NCBI RefSeq assembly: GCF_014204945.1
Contig: NZ_JACHMN010000002.1
Coordinates: 1,378,503-1,442,502, forward strand
Source: Allocatelliglobosispora scoriae
Lineage (GTDB): Bacteria > Actinomycetota > Actinomycetes > Mycobacteriales > Micromonosporaceae
DNA length: 64,000 nt
Direction: 5' to 3'
Shown here: positions 29,144 through 38,677 of the stretch, one piece after another
How the letters are laid out: each line of letters begins with the position of its first letter
How positions within the stretch are numbered: position 1 is the stretch's first letter
Notes under the pieces: generated by a model
What the model was told of the DNA's origin: nothing
Seen by the model: only the letters and a program-made list of their open reading frames with translations
Database searches by the model: none
Made by a program: the position numbers and the translations under genes

Positions 29144-29332
29144 GATCACACCATTTCCCCAAAGAAGGCCTGATCATGACCCTTGATCACACCGTTTTCC
29201 CCGAATTTGGTGTGATCACGCCGAGCGCGCGGCCTGCCTCCCCGGCCCCGCGACGGTGATCACGTCGCTTTCCCTGAAGTAGACGTGATCTTGATCAATG
29301 ATTACGTCTGCTTCCCCGAATTTAACGTGATC
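29144..29332. repeat. Four GATC-bounded stem-loops with conserved loop
   Basis: Elements at 29144-29175, 29185-29217, 29258-29290 and 29300-29332 run GATC to GATC; three are exactly 33 nt. Stems differ but pair (GATCACACC/GGTGTGATC, GATCACGTC/GACGTGATC, GATTACGT/ACGTGATC) while the loop keeps TTTCCCCGAA or TTCCCTGAA. No gene is seen in this stretch. Confidence 0.75.
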
Positions 29333-29399
29333 TCCACCCGCGAAGACCCTGCGCCGCCACATCGGGCGCCTTCTGCACCGCTTGCCACCCGGACCCGCA

Positions 29400-29730
29400 G
29401 CACGTCGCCCAGACCAGCTGCCCACGCGCCAGGCCGACTGCCCACGCGCCAGCCCCGGCGCCCGACGCGCCAGACCAATCGCCCAACGCGCCAGCCCCGG
29501 CGCCCGACGCGCCAGCCCCGGCGCCCAACGTGCCAGCCCCGGCGCCCGACGCGCGAGGCCCGTCGCCACTAAACCCGGCGCCAAACGCGCCAGACCCGGC
29601 GCCCACCAAACCCGGCGCCAAACGCGCCAGACCCGGCGCCCACCAAACCCGGCGCCAAACGCGCCAGACCCGGCGCCCACCAAACCCGACGCCAAACGCG
29701 CCAGACCCGGCGCCCGCCGGGCGCGCCCCG
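29400..29730. repeat. Minisatellite with 37-bp units
   Basis: From 29581 a 37-bp unit beginning CCAAACGCGCCAGACCCGG is repeated 3.8 times, the first three nearly exact. Before it, 29400-29570, shorter decayed units (GACGCGCCAGCCCCGGCGCC) occur. The repeat keeps several frames open on both strands; the resulting Pro/Arg-rich or Gly/Leu-rich translations are not credible proteins. Confidence 0.8.
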
Positions 29731-29980
29731 TCGCCCGAGGGACCGATCGCCGACGGACCCGCACTACGCAGACCAGCCCGAGCGGGCACCTAGCTCCCCG
29801 TCGGCGAGCTCTTGACCCTCGCCCCCACCGAAACGCGCCTCGATAACACCAACTCTTCAAGAGTTGCGACGATCTTGGCCGACACCGGCGAGCAGCGAGC
29901 AGCGAGCGACGAGCCACGAGCAACGGCCAGGGAGCGACGAGCAACGGGCGGGGAGCAGGGAGCGGCGGCGGGTCTGGGTG

Positions 29981-30796
29981 CTACGGGAGGGTGGGGAGCC
30001 AGGACTTGAGGGCTGCGGCTACCTCGTCGGGGGTCTCCATGTGGGGGATGTGGCCGGCGTCCAGCTCGACATAGGTCCACTCCGGGTGCCTGGCCGCCGC
30101 GGCCCGGGCGTTCACCACCGACACCAACCGGTCGTGCGTCCCATGGACCAGCAGGACCGGCATCGTCAGCGCGTCCAGCTTCGCCTGATAGGTCGACGCC
30201 CGCCCCAGCACCCGCAGCAGCGACCGCGACGCCGCCACGTGCGCAGCGACCCGGTCCGGCTGCACCCGGTCCATCTCGCCGTCCTGCGCCACCATGTCCT
30301 CCACATAGGACGCAGAGATCCGCGAGACGTCCGAGCAGCACAGATCCAGTGTCGCGGCGACCCGGTCCCGGGCCGGAATCCGGGCGATCCGGCGCCGGAT
30401 GACCAGCTCACCGAGCCCGGGGACGAGCTGGACCAGGAACTGTTTGCGTACCATCGGATCGATCTTGGCGCCACGCGCGGCCGGGAGGGTCGGGTCGATG
30501 AGTGCCAGACCGCGGACCAGGCCGGGGTTGGCCGCCGCGACGAGGATCGAGATCATCCCGCCCATCGAGTTGCCGACGAGCACGGCGGGCTCCCCCACCT
30601 TCTCGGCGATGAAGCGCTGCACCAGCGCCGCGTTGGCCTGCACGGTCGTCGACCGCGGGCCGCTCGGCGGGCGCAGCCCGAACCCGGCGAGGTCGAAGAC
30701 GTGCAGCGGCCCGACATCGGCGAGCAGTGGCGTGAGCTGGGACCAGTTGAGCCCCGACCCACCCAGTCCGTGCACGAACACCAGCGGTGTGGTCAT
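29981..30796 (-). CDS. Alpha/beta hydrolase
   Basis: A 271-aa alpha/beta-fold hydrolase. The nucleophile is the Ser of GNSMGG (about residue 97), with oxyanion motif HGLGGSG, the acid in HGTHDRLV and the His in AGHIPHME. Its ATG overlaps the TGA of the acyl-CoA dehydrogenase gene (ATGA), so it is the last gene of the catabolic operon. It may cleave an ester, lactone or thioester in that pathway; the substrate cannot be read from the sequence. Confidence 0.85.
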   Translation of the reverse strand: MTTPLVFVHGLGGSGLNWSQLTPLLADVGPLHVFDLAGFGLRPPSGPRSTTVQANAALVQRFIAEKVGEPAVLVGNSMGGMISILVAAANPGLVRGLALIDPTLPAARGAKIDPMVRKQFLVQLVPGLGELVIRRRIARIPARDRVAATLDLCCSDVSRISASYVEDMVAQDGEMDRVQPDRVAAHVAASRSLLRVLGRASTYQAKLDALTMPVLLVHGTHDRLVSVVNARAAAARHPEWTYVELDAGHIPHMETPDEVAAALKSWLPTLP

Positions 30797-32103
30797 GCCT
30801 TCGGCTCCATTTCCCGCGCGCCCTGCGGGGCTCCCTCGCTTCGCTCGCTCACTCCTCGTGCCAGCGCATATTTCCTCAGCTCGGACTTGGCCAACGACAT
30901 CTTGTGTACCTCATCGGGGCCGTCGGCGAGGCGCAACGAGCGCGCGCCGGCCCACATCGCGGCGAGCGGGAAGTCCTGGCTGACGCCACCGCCGCCGTGT
31001 GCCTGGATCGCCTTGTCGAGGACCCAGCCGGCCATCTCCGGTACCAGGATCTTGATCGCCTGGATCTCCGTGTGCGCGCCCTTGTTGCCGACGGTGTCCA
31101 TCAGCCAGGCGGTCTTGAGCACCAGCAGCCGGGCCGCCTCGATGCGGCAGCGCGCCTCGGCGATCCACTCCCCCACGACGCCCTGCGCCGAGACCGGCTT
31201 GCCGAACGCCGTCCGCGACAGCGCCCGGCGGCACATCAGCTCCAGCGCCCGCTCGGCCATGCCGATCAGGCGCATGCAGTGGTGGATCCGGCCCGGCCCG
31301 AGCCGGGCCTGCGCGATCGCGAACCCCTCGCCCTCGCCGACGATCAGATTCCCGGCCGGTACGCGCACCCCGTGGAAAACGATCTCCGCGTGCCCGCCGT
31401 GCGACGAGTCGTCGTAGCCGAAGACCGTCATCCCCCGCTGGATCTCGATCCCGGGGGTGTCGCGGGGCACCAGGATCTGGCTCTGCTGCCGGTGCCGGTC
31501 GGCGGTCGGGTCGGTCTTGCCCATGACGATGAAGATCTGGCAGTTCGGGTTCATCGCGCCGGAGGCGAACCACTTCCGTCCGGTGATGACGTAGTCGTCG
31601 CCGTCGCGCACGATGCTGGTCGCGATGTTGGTGGCGTCGGAGGAGGCCACGTCGGGCTCGGTCATGCAGAACGCCGACCGGATCTCCCCCGCGAGCAGCG
31701 GCTTGAGCCAGCGCTCCTGCTGCTCGGGGGTGCCGAACATCGCGAGGACCTCCATGTTGCCGGTGTCCGGTGCGCTGCAGTTCATCGCCTCGGGCGCCAG
31801 GTGCGGGCTGCGGCCGCTGATCTCGGCGAGCGGGGCGTACTGCAGGTTGGTCAACCCGGCGCCACGAGTGTCGTGGGGAAGGCTGTGCCCTCGTCCTGCC
31901 TCCGGCAGGAAAAGGTTCCACAGGCCGAGCGCTCGGGCCTCCGCCTTGAGGGAGGCCATGACCGGCGGCGTCGACCAGTCGGTGATCTTCGCGGTCTGCT
32001 CGGCGAGCACGGCCTCGGCGGGGTAGACATGCGACTCCATGAAGCCGAGCAGACGTTCGCGCAGCTCGGTGGTGGTCGCGTCGAACTCGAACTCCATTGT
32101 CAT
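30793..32103 (-). CDS. Acyl-CoA dehydrogenase, ACAD10/11-like
   Basis: A 436-aa flavoprotein of the acyl-CoA dehydrogenase family, of the type found with APH-like kinases (ACAD10/11, LvaC). Family motifs: [38 protein letters not shown] and [21 protein letters not shown] precedes ATG 32103, which overlaps the kinase stop. The C-terminus after KSELRKYA is an added [17 protein letters not shown] segment, encoded by one copy of the repeat also found in lanM; relatives end near that point. The addition is probably tolerated because it lies after the last helix. Confidence 0.88.
   Translation of the reverse strand: MTMEFEFDATTTELRERLLGFMESHVYPAEAVLAEQTAKITDWSTPPVMASLKAEARALGLWNLFLPEAGRGHSLPHDTRGAGLTNLQYAPLAEISGRSPHLAPEAMNCSAPDTGNMEVLAMFGTPEQQERWLKPLLAGEIRSAFCMTEPDVASSDATNIATSIVRDGDDYVITGRKWFASGAMNPNCQIFIVMGKTDPTADRHRQQSQILVPRDTPGIEIQRGMTVFGYDDSSHGGHAEIVFHGVRVPAGNLIVGEGEGFAIAQARLGPGRIHHCMRLIGMAERALELMCRRALSRTAFGKPVSAQGVVGEWIAEARCRIEAARLLVLKTAWLMDTVGNKGAHTEIQAIKILVPEMAGWVLDKAIQAHGGGGVSQDFPLAAMWAGARSLRLADGPDEVHKMSLAKSELRKYALARGVSERSEGAPQGAREMEPKA
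30816..30867. repeat. Single copy of the lanM repeat at a gene end
   Basis: The 52 bp match the last repeat in lanM (17309-17360) almost base for base, including the flank CGTGCCAGCGC. It encodes the last residues of the acyl-CoA dehydrogenase and stays in frame to the stop. Confidence 0.85.
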
Positions 32104-33116
32104 GCCTCCCGGGTGGTTGCCAGCATCGCGTGGCCGCGCTGGACGAGCTGCGGTACGAGGGGGCCGAAGGTCTCGAAGCCCGCACCGACCGTCTGACCGG
32201 CCACGTATCGGTAGTGGATGCCCTCGGCGATGACCGCGAGCTTGAAGCAGGCGAAGGCGACATACCACGGCAGGCGGTCGATCGGCGTCGAGGTGCGCTC
32301 GGCGTAGCGGGCGGCGAGCACCTTCCCGTCGGGGAAACCGGCACCGCCGCCATCGCCCCGGAAACCGCCGTCGAGCATGATCTGCCAGTAGAGCAGCAGC
32401 AGGCCGACATCGGTGAGCTGGTCGCCGAGGGTCGCCATCTCCCAGTCGAGGACCGCCGCGATCCGGCCGTCCTCGGCGACGATCACGTTGTCGAGCCGGT
32501 AGTCGCCGTGGACCAGCCCGGACCGGGTCGACTCGGGCTGCTCGGCGACGAGGCGGTCGTGCAGCTCGTCGATGCCGGGCAGGTCGCGGCTGCGCGACGC
32601 GTCGAGCTGCTTGCCCCAGCGGGCGAGCTGCCGGGTGAGGTAGCCCTCCTGCTTGCCGAAGTCCGCGAGCCCGACGGCGGCCGGGTCGATCGCGTGCAGC
32701 TCCACCAGCACGTCCACCAGCGACATCGAGAGCTCGTGGAGTCGCGCGGCACCGAGCGGGGCGGCCTGGGCGGCCGTGCGGAAGACGGTGCCCTCGACGC
32801 GCTCCATCACATAGAACGGGGCGCCGAGCACCTCGTCGTCCTGGCACAGGGCGATCGTCGCCGGGACCGGCACGGCGGTGGCGGCCAGCGCCGACAGCAC
32901 CCGGAACTCGCGGGCCATGTCGTGTGCCGTGGTGAGCACGTGGCCGAGCGGCGGTCGGCGTACCACCCAGGTGGTTGTGGTGTCGGTCACCGTGTAGGTG
33001 AGGTTGGACCGTCCACCCTGGATCAGCTCGGCGTCGAGCGGGCCACTGACCAGGCCCGGGCACGCCCGCTCCAGGTAGTCGGCGAGCCGCGCGGTGTCCA
33101 TGCCGACGGCGGTCAC
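32100..33116 (-). CDS. APH-family acyl-CoA kinase-like phosphotransferase
   Basis: A 338-aa protein of the aminoglycoside-phosphotransferase fold. Motifs are the Gly-rich [11 protein letters not shown], the catalytic VHGDYRLDN and the metal-binding [11 protein letters not shown]. Proteins of this subgroup stand beside acyl-CoA dehydrogenases (the N-terminal part of ACAD11; LvaA of Pseudomonas putida) and phosphorylate 4-hydroxyacyl-CoA rather than antibiotics. GTG at 33116 overlaps the quinone reductase stop; an ATG at 33101 is an alternative. The dehydrogenase follows with a 4-bp overlap. Confidence 0.85.
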   Translation of the reverse strand: MTAVGMDTARLADYLERACPGLVSGPLDAELIQGGRSNLTYTVTDTTTTWVVRRPPLGHVLTTAHDMAREFRVLSALAATAVPVPATIALCQDDEVLGAPFYVMERVEGTVFRTAAQAAPLGAARLHELSMSLVDVLVELHAIDPAAVGLADFGKQEGYLTRQLARWGKQLDASRSRDLPGIDELHDRLVAEQPESTRSGLVHGDYRLDNVIVAEDGRIAAVLDWEMATLGDQLTDVGLLLLYWQIMLDGGFRGDGGGAGFPDGKVLAARYAERTSTPIDRLPWYVAFACFKLAVIAEGIHYRYVAGQTVGAGFETFGPLVPQLVQRGHAMLATTREA

Positions 33117-34084
33117 GCAACGACCACCAGGCGGCCGACGCTCTGACCGGCACCGAGGCGGGTCAGACCCGCCGGGGCCTCGTCGAGCGGCATCGTGCCG
33201 CCGACCAGCGGCGTGATCTGTGCGGCGTCGGCGAGGCGGACCAGCTCCTCGTGCGCCGTCGTCAGCAGGCCGAGGTCGTGCTGCTTGTAGAGGCCCCAGT
33301 GCAGGCCGAGGATGGAGTAGTTCTTCACCAGCGCGTGGTTGAGGCCGGGCGTCGGCACGGTGCCACCGGCGAAGCCGACGACGACGATGCGCCCCTCGAA
33401 GGCGATGCAGCGCGCCGAACCGGTGTAGGCGTCCCCGCCGACCGGGTCGTAGACCACGTCGACACCCGTGCCGCCGGTGAACTCCTTCACCTCGGCGATG
33501 AAGTCGCGCGCATGGCGGTCGATCACCAGGTCCGCGCCGAGACCGGCCGCGACCTGCGCCTTCTCCTCGCCGCCGACGACCGCGATCACCCTGGCCCCGG
33601 CCGCGCGGCCGAGCTGCACCGCCGCGCTGCCGACCCCGCCCGCAGCCGCGTGGACCAGCAGCGTCTCGCCCGGCTGCAGCTTCGCGCGCCGATGCAATCC
33701 GAACCACCCCGTCTGGTACGCGATGTGCAGGCTCGCCGCAGCCGCGTCGTCGAGCGAGTCCGGTGCGCTGAACGCGTCGGCCACGGACATCAGGGCATAT
33801 TCCGCGAGCGCGCCGTGCGGCAGCGCCGGTGTCCCGATGACGCGGGTGCCGACATCGATCCCGTCGCCCGAGACGACCTCACCGCACAGCTCGACACCGG
33901 GAGTGAAGGGCAGCGGCGGCCGGACCTGGTACTGCCCCCGGCACAGCAGCACGTCGGGGAAGTTGAGCGCCGCGGCGCGTACCCTGACCAGCACCTGTCC
34001 GGGACCCGGCTCCGGAGTCGGGACGTCGACCAGCTTCAGCACCTCGGCGGGCTCACCGTGCTCGTGGAGCTGCCATGCCTTCAT
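33113..34084 (-). CDS. NADPH:quinone oxidoreductase-like MDR protein
   Basis: A 323-aa zinc-free medium-chain reductase. The N-terminal GroES-like part has [14 protein letters not shown] and FTPGVELCG; the Rossmann part has [15 protein letters not shown] and [14 protein letters not shown]. It probably reduces an enone, enoyl-CoA or quinone with NADPH. ATG 34084 is chosen because GGAG lies seven bases upstream; a GTG six bases earlier is possible. It sits 30 bp after the MaoC gene in the TetR-linked operon. Confidence 0.87.
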   Translation of the reverse strand: MKAWQLHEHGEPAEVLKLVDVPTPEPGPGQVLVRVRAAALNFPDVLLCRGQYQVRPPLPFTPGVELCGEVVSGDGIDVGTRVIGTPALPHGALAEYALMSVADAFSAPDSLDDAAAASLHIAYQTGWFGLHRRAKLQPGETLLVHAAAGGVGSAAVQLGRAAGARVIAVVGGEEKAQVAAGLGADLVIDRHARDFIAEVKEFTGGTGVDVVYDPVGGDAYTGSARCIAFEGRIVVVGFAGGTVPTPGLNHALVKNYSILGLHWGLYKQHDLGLLTTAHEELVRLADAAQITPLVGGTMPLDEAPAGLTRLGAGQSVGRLVVVA

Positions 34085-34114
34085 CGTCACTCCAGGTCTC
34101 TTCTCGTCGTCGGG

Positions 34115-34564
34115 TCAGAAGTAGTAGCGGGACACGGTCTCGGCGACGCAGACCGGCTTGTCGCCGCCCTCGCGTTCGACGGTGACCCGGGAGACGACCT
34201 GCAGGCCGCCCTCGACCTCGTCGACGGTGACCACCTCGACGGCGGCCCGGACGCGGGAGCCGACCGGCACCGGCGCGGGGAAGCGCACCTTGTTGAGGCC
34301 GTAGTTGACCGCCATCCGGGCACTCGCGACCGCGACCAACGGCGAGGCGAGCTTCGGCAGCAGCGAGAGCGTCAGGTAGCCGTGGGCGACCGTGGTGCCG
34401 AAGGGACCGGCGGCGGCCTTGACCGGGTCGGTGTGGATCCACTGCAGATCGGCGGTCGCCTCGGCGAACCGGTCGATCCGCTCCTGGTCGATGGTGAACC
34501 AGTCGCTGTGCCCGAGCGAGGTGCCCGCGGCTGCCTTCAGCTCGTCGGCGGTGGTGAAACCCAT
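34115..34564 (-). CDS. MaoC-like hydratase/dehydratase
   Basis: A 149-aa hot-dog-fold protein. It has the MaoC motif with catalytic Asp and His: DLQWIHTDPVKAAAGPFG and TVAHGYLTLSLLP. It should hydrate an enoyl-CoA to 3-hydroxyacyl-CoA. AGGAAGAA precedes ATG 34564, which lies one base beyond the end of the TetR gene. Fits the acyl-CoA catabolic operon. Confidence 0.88.
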   Translation of the reverse strand: MGFTTADELKAAAGTSLGHSDWFTIDQERIDRFAEATADLQWIHTDPVKAAAGPFGTTVAHGYLTLSLLPKLASPLVAVASARMAVNYGLNKVRFPAPVPVGSRVRAAVEVVTVDEVEGGLQVVSRVTVEREGGDKPVCVAETVSRYYF

Positions 34565-34565
34565 G

Positions 34566-35171
34566 CTAATTCTTCCTGTCCGAGGTGAGAGAGTCCGATG
34601 TGGACGGGGCCAGGGCGGCGAAGACGACGGCGCAGATCTCATCCGCGATCTCGGCGGCCTTCTTCGGACCGTCCGGCCGGTACCACGTGGGCATGGTGCT
34701 GGTGACGCCGAAGATCATCCAGGAGATCACCTCGGGCGAGGCGACGGCGGCGAAGTCGCCGCTCGCCTGCGCGTCGCGGATCACCCCGCGCACGGTGTCC
34801 TGGTAGCGGCGCCACTGGGCCTGGAGCGCGTGCCAGTGCTCCAGGTTGAGCTTGGTGCGCTCGCGGGTGAAGACGGCGGTCGCGAGCGAGTGCTCGGCCG
34901 TCGTCTCCACCACGTCGGCGATGATCGCGCGCAGGGTCGGTACGGGCGCCATCTCCTGGGCGAGCACCCGGTCGAGCCCGGCGAGCTGCTCGGCGATGAC
35001 CGAGCCGTAGATCTCGAAGAGCAGCTCCTCCTTGGAGGAGAAGTAGTGGTAGAGCGCGCCCTTCGTGACCCCGGCCCGGTTCACCACCTGCTGCACCGAG
35101 GTGGCGTCGTAGCCCAGCTCGGCGAAGAGCTCCGTGGCCGCGGTGAGCACCCGCGTCCGGACATCGTCCAT
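34566..35171 (-). CDS. TetR-family regulator of acyl-CoA operon
   Basis: A 201-aa regulator. The helix-turn-helix is at about 5-50 (RVLTAATELFAELGYDATSVQQVV, VTKGALYHYFSSKEEL); the C-terminal domain has the WMIFGVTSTMPTWYRPDG segment seen in fatty-acid-type TetR proteins. Its ATG shares a base with the stop of the upstream dehydrogenase (TGATG). Two dyads, at 36982 and 37814, are likely binding sites, and an acyl-CoA is the likely inducer. Confidence 0.87.
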   Translation of the reverse strand: MDDVRTRVLTAATELFAELGYDATSVQQVVNRAGVTKGALYHYFSSKEELLFEIYGSVIAEQLAGLDRVLAQEMAPVPTLRAIIADVVETTAEHSLATAVFTRERTKLNLEHWHALQAQWRRYQDTVRGVIRDAQASGDFAAVASPEVISWMIFGVTSTMPTWYRPDGPKKAAEIADEICAVVFAALAPSTSDSLTSDRKN

Positions 35172-36961
35172 CAGAAGGCCTCCGTGCCGATCTCCATCAG
35201 CGCGTTGTCGGTGCGCTCCAGGACGGCCCGGCGGGCGGCGAGCTCGGGCAGGACGGTGGCGGTGAAGAAGCGGGCGACCGCGAGCTTGCCGGTGTAGAAG
35301 TCGGTCTCGGTGCTGCCCGCCGCGAGCGCGGCCCGGGCGACGGCGGCCTGCCGGGTGAGCAGGTAGCCGATGAGCAGGTCACCGACGCTCAACAGCAGCC
35401 GGGTGGTGTTCTGCCCGACCTTGTAGACCTCGTCGACGTGGTCGCGGGCGGCGGACTGCCAGCCCAGCATCGTCTCCATCATGGACGTGACATCGGCGAG
35501 CGCCTCGCGGACGGCACCGGCCTCCGCCTTGAGGTCGCCGTCGACCGTGGCGAGGAACGCCTCGATCTCGGCGGCGACGGCGTCGAAGGCGACCCGGCGG
35601 TCCCGCACGATCTTGCGGAAGAAGAAGTCGAGGCCCTGGATGCTCGTCGTACCCTCGTAGAGAGTGTCGATCTTGACATCGCGGAGATACTGCTCCATCG
35701 GGTAGTCCTGCAGGAAGCCGGAGCCGCCGAGCGTCTGCAACGACAGCGTCAGCATCTCCCAGGCCCGCTCGGAGCCGACGCCCTTGACGATCGGGAGCAG
35801 CAGGTCGTTGACGTTGGTCGAGAGCTCGCCGCCCTGGTCGAGCCAGTCGGCGGTGTAGAGGTAGACCGCGCGCATCCCCTCCGCGTACGCCTTCTGCAGC
35901 ATCAGCATCCGGCGAACGTCGGGGTGGTTGTCGATCGTCACCCGGGGTGCGGTCTTGTCGGCGGCACGGGTCAGGTCCGGGCCCTGGACCCGGCTGCGGG
36001 CGTAGTCCAGCGCGTTGAGGTAGCCCGTCGACATCGTCGCGATCGCCTTGACGCCGACCTGCATCCGGGCGAACTCGATCACCTTGAACATCTGGGCGAT
36101 GCCGTCGTGCACCTCGCCCGCGAGCCAGGCCACGGCCGGCTGCTGCTCGCCGAAGCGCAGCTCGCAGGTGGTGGAGACCTTGAGCCCCATCTTCTTCTCG
36201 ACGTTGGTGACGTAGACGCCGTTGCGCTCGCCGAGCTCGCCGGTGACCGGGTCGAAGCGGAACTTGGGCACGATGAACATCGACAGGCCCTTCGTCCCCG
36301 GGCCGGCACCCTCGGGGCGGGCCAGCACGAAGTGCACGATGTTGTCGCTGAGGTCGTGCTCGGCCGAGGTGATGAAGCGCTTGACGCCGGTGAGGTGCCA
36401 GGAGCCGTCGGGCTGCTGGACCGCCTTCGTCGTGCCCGCCCCGACATCGGAACCGGCGTCGGGCTCGGTCAGCGCCATGCTGCCGCCCCAGCCCCGCTCG
36501 ATGATGATCTCGGCGATGCGCTGCTGCTCGGGGGTGCCGATGCGGTGCAGCAGGCCGCCGAAGCCGGGGCCGCCGCCGAACATGTAGACCGGTGCGTTGG
36601 CGCCCTGGATCAGCTCGCTCAGCGCCCACCAGAGCGCGCGGGGTGCGGCGGTGCCGCCGGCCTCGACGGGCACGTCGAGGCGCCACCACTCGGCGTCCAT
36701 GTAGGCGCGGTAGGACCGCTGGAACGATTCGGGCATCGTCACCGAGCTCGTCGCGGGGTCGAAGACCGGCGGGTTGCGGTCGGAGTCCACATAGGAGGCG
36801 GCGATCGGGCCGGTGGAGAGCCGGTCGACCTCGTCGAGCATCGTCGCCGCGGTCTCCGGATCGAGGTCGGCGAAGCGGCCCCTGCCGAGCAGGCCGCCCG
36901 TGCCGAGCACCTCGAAGAGGTTGAAGCGCAGGTCGCGCACGTTGCTCCGGTAGTGGCTCAT
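35171..36961 (-). CDS. Acyl-CoA dehydrogenase, FadE5-like
   Basis: A 596-aa dehydrogenase of the long FadE5/ACAD type with an extra C-terminal helical domain. Motifs: [30 protein letters not shown] and the catalytic Glu in [14 protein letters not shown] (about residue 445). It introduces the alpha-beta double bond in acyl-CoA. GAGAGGA precedes ATG 36961. A TetR-type dyad begins 21 bp upstream. Confidence 0.9.
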   Translation of the reverse strand: MSHYRSNVRDLRFNLFEVLGTGGLLGRGRFADLDPETAATMLDEVDRLSTGPIAASYVDSDRNPPVFDPATSSVTMPESFQRSYRAYMDAEWWRLDVPVEAGGTAAPRALWWALSELIQGANAPVYMFGGGPGFGGLLHRIGTPEQQRIAEIIIERGWGGSMALTEPDAGSDVGAGTTKAVQQPDGSWHLTGVKRFITSAEHDLSDNIVHFVLARPEGAGPGTKGLSMFIVPKFRFDPVTGELGERNGVYVTNVEKKMGLKVSTTCELRFGEQQPAVAWLAGEVHDGIAQMFKVIEFARMQVGVKAIATMSTGYLNALDYARSRVQGPDLTRAADKTAPRVTIDNHPDVRRMLMLQKAYAEGMRAVYLYTADWLDQGGELSTNVNDLLLPIVKGVGSERAWEMLTLSLQTLGGSGFLQDYPMEQYLRDVKIDTLYEGTTSIQGLDFFFRKIVRDRRVAFDAVAAEIEAFLATVDGDLKAEAGAVREALADVTSMMETMLGWQSAARDHVDEVYKVGQNTTRLLLSVGDLLIGYLLTRQAAVARAALAAGSTETDFYTGKLAVARFFTATVLPELAARRAVLERTDNALMEIGTEAF

Positions 36962-36981
36962 GAAGATCCTCTCACAGTCAT

Positions 36982-36995
36982 ACCGACCAGTCGGT
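36982..36995. promoter_or_regulatory. TetR-type dyad ACCGAC-CA-GTCGGT
   Basis: A perfect 6-bp dyad with a 2-bp centre in the 35 bp between the SDR stop and the FadE5-like start. It is placed to control the dehydrogenase operon. Confidence 0.6.
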
Positions 36996-36996
36996 T

Positions 36997-37788
36997 TCAG
37001 CCTACGTCGCGCAGTCGCCGGACGCCACGGACCCAGCGATCAGGGTCGGACGCCTTGTGGACCAGGAACTCCGCCACCTCGGGATGGGGCAGGATCAGGA
37101 AGCGCTCCTCGTCGAGGCCAGCGATCACCGCGTCGGCGACCTGCTCGGGCTCGATGATCGACCCGGCCGCGGCGACCGATCGGGCCGCCGTCGAGCCGGC
37201 CCGGACGCCGTCCATCAGCAGCGGGGTGTTGACGCCCTGCGGGCACAGGGCGCTGACGGTGATGCCGCGGTCGCCGTACATGATCGCGAGCCACTCGGCG
37301 AAGGCGACGGCGGCGTGCTTGCTCACCGAGTAGGGAGCATCGCCGAGCGCCGTGAGCAGCCCGGCCGCCGAGGCGGTGTGCAGCAGGTAGCCGCTGCCGC
37401 GCTCCAGCATCCCGGGCAGCACGGCGCGGGTGGAGTAGATGTGGGCCATCGTGTTGACCCGCCACGCCCGCTCCCAGTCGGCGTCGGCGGCGTCGAGAAG
37501 GCCCAGCCCGGTCGCGATGCCCGCGTTGGCGCAGAAGAGGTCGATCGGGCCCAGCTCGGCCTCGGTCCGCTCGACGAACTCGCGGACCGACGCCTCGTCG
37601 GCGACGTCCGTCCGGACCCCGATCGAGCGCACGCCGAGCGCCCGCAGCTCCACCGCGAGCGGCTCCGGATCGGTCAGATCGCTCACACCGATCGCCGCCG
37701 CACCCTCGGCCGCGAAGCGCCTGGCCAGGGCCGCACCGATCCCACCGGTGGCGCCGGTGATCGCGACAACCCTTCCGCTGACCCGCAT
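36997..37788 (-). CDS. SDR-family oxidoreductase
   Basis: A 263-aa short-chain dehydrogenase. Cofactor motif [17 protein letters not shown], and active-site Ser-Tyr-Lys in TASAAG and YSVSKHA. GGAAGGTAGAG precedes ATG 37788. It is transcribed toward the FadE5-like gene, and divergent from a second SDR gene with a TetR-type site between them. Likely oxidises a hydroxyl group of a pathway intermediate. Confidence 0.88.
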   Translation of the reverse strand: MRVSGRVVAITGATGGIGAALARRFAAEGAAAIGVSDLTDPEPLAVELRALGVRSIGVRTDVADEASVREFVERTEAELGPIDLFCANAGIATGLGLLDAADADWERAWRVNTMAHIYSTRAVLPGMLERGSGYLLHTASAAGLLTALGDAPYSVSKHAAVAFAEWLAIMYGDRGITVSALCPQGVNTPLLMDGVRAGSTAARSVAAAGSIIEPEQVADAVIAGLDEERFLILPHPEVAEFLVHKASDPDRWVRGVRRLRDVG

Positions 37789-37813
37789 GATGCTCTACCT
37801 TCCATATGCACAT

Positions 37814-37827
37814 ACCGAACGGTCGGT
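37814..37827. promoter_or_regulatory. Second TetR-type dyad
   Basis: ACCGAACGGTCGGT has the same outer arms ACCGA/TCGGT as the site at 36982. It sits in the 111-bp region between the two divergent SDR genes. Confidence 0.55.
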
Positions 37828-37899
37828 AACCTACGAAACATAGGCTCAGCAAGCGTCGGCCGTCAACGACCAGCCGCCCGATCCCAGGAGAGAAGCCAC

Positions 37900-38667
37900 A
37901 TGCAGACCGGACTCACCGGCAAGACCGCATTGATCACCGGGGCCTCCCGAGGCATCGGCCGGGCTATCGCCGAGGCGCTCGCCGCCGAGGGCTGCAACGT
38001 CGTGCTCAGCTCGCGCAAGCAGGACGCGCTCGACGAGGTCGCGGCCTCGATCCGGGCGGCATACCCACAGGTCGGGGTGCTCGCGAAGGCGGCACACGTC
38101 GGCGAGCCCGAGCAGGCCCACGCCTGCGTCGAGGCGGCGGTCGCCGAGTTCGGTGCGGTCGACGTGCTCGTCAACAACGCCGGCACCAACCCCTACTTCG
38201 GGCCGATGGTCGACCTCGATGTGGCCCGGGCCGAGAAGACGGTGCAGGTCAACCAGTTCTCCATCGTGCTGTGGACGCAGACCGTCTGGCGCGCGTCGAT
38301 GGAGCGCAACGGCGGTTCGATCATCAACATCGCCTCGATCGGCGGGCTCAGCAGCGAGCCGGGGATCGGCTACTACAACGCGACCAAGGCGGCCGTCATC
38401 CACCTGACCCGGGGGTTCGCGGCGGAGCTGGCGCCGAAGGTGCGGGTCAACGGCATCGCGCCGGGGATCGTGCGGACGCAGCTCGCCCGCGGGCTGTGGG
38501 AGAACAACGAGGAGTTCCTCAACGAGCACACGCCGCTGGGGCGGATCGGCGAGCCCGTCGACATCGCGCACGCGGCGGTCTTCCTCGCCGGGGACACGTC
38601 GTCGTGGATGACCGGGCAGACGATCGCGATCGACGGCGGTGCGCTGATCCGCTCGTCGCTGAGCTGA
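37900..38667 (+). CDS. SDR-family oxidoreductase, FabG-like
   Basis: A 255-aa short-chain dehydrogenase. TGASRGIG, NNAGTNP, Ser in NIASIGG and YYNATKAA with the catalytic Tyr and Lys; the C-terminus has WMTGQTIAIDGG, as in 3-oxoacyl reductases. AGGAGAG precedes ATG 37900. It is followed at 10 bp by the HAD gene. Probably the hydroxyacyl/ketoacyl-CoA step of the divergent regulon. Confidence 0.9.
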   Translation: MQTGLTGKTALITGASRGIGRAIAEALAAEGCNVVLSSRKQDALDEVAASIRAAYPQVGVLAKAAHVGEPEQAHACVEAAVAEFGAVDVLVNNAGTNPYFGPMVDLDVARAEKTVQVNQFSIVLWTQTVWRASMERNGGSIINIASIGGLSSEPGIGYYNATKAAVIHLTRGFAAELAPKVRVNGIAPGIVRTQLARGLWENNEEFLNEHTPLGRIGEPVDIAHAAVFLAGDTSSWMTGQTIAIDGGALIRSSLS

Positions 38668-38677
38668 GGCCGGGCGG

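Noticed and set aside
29400-29730. Proline/arginine-rich or glycine/leucine-rich proteins on either strand
   Set aside because: The frames stay open only because of the GC-rich minisatellite; there is no RBS, and the translated repeats follow the DNA period, not a protein pattern.
32100-33116. Aminoglycoside resistance gene
   Set aside because: The APH fold is shared, but the operon with acyl-CoA dehydrogenase and MaoC points to acyl-CoA metabolism.
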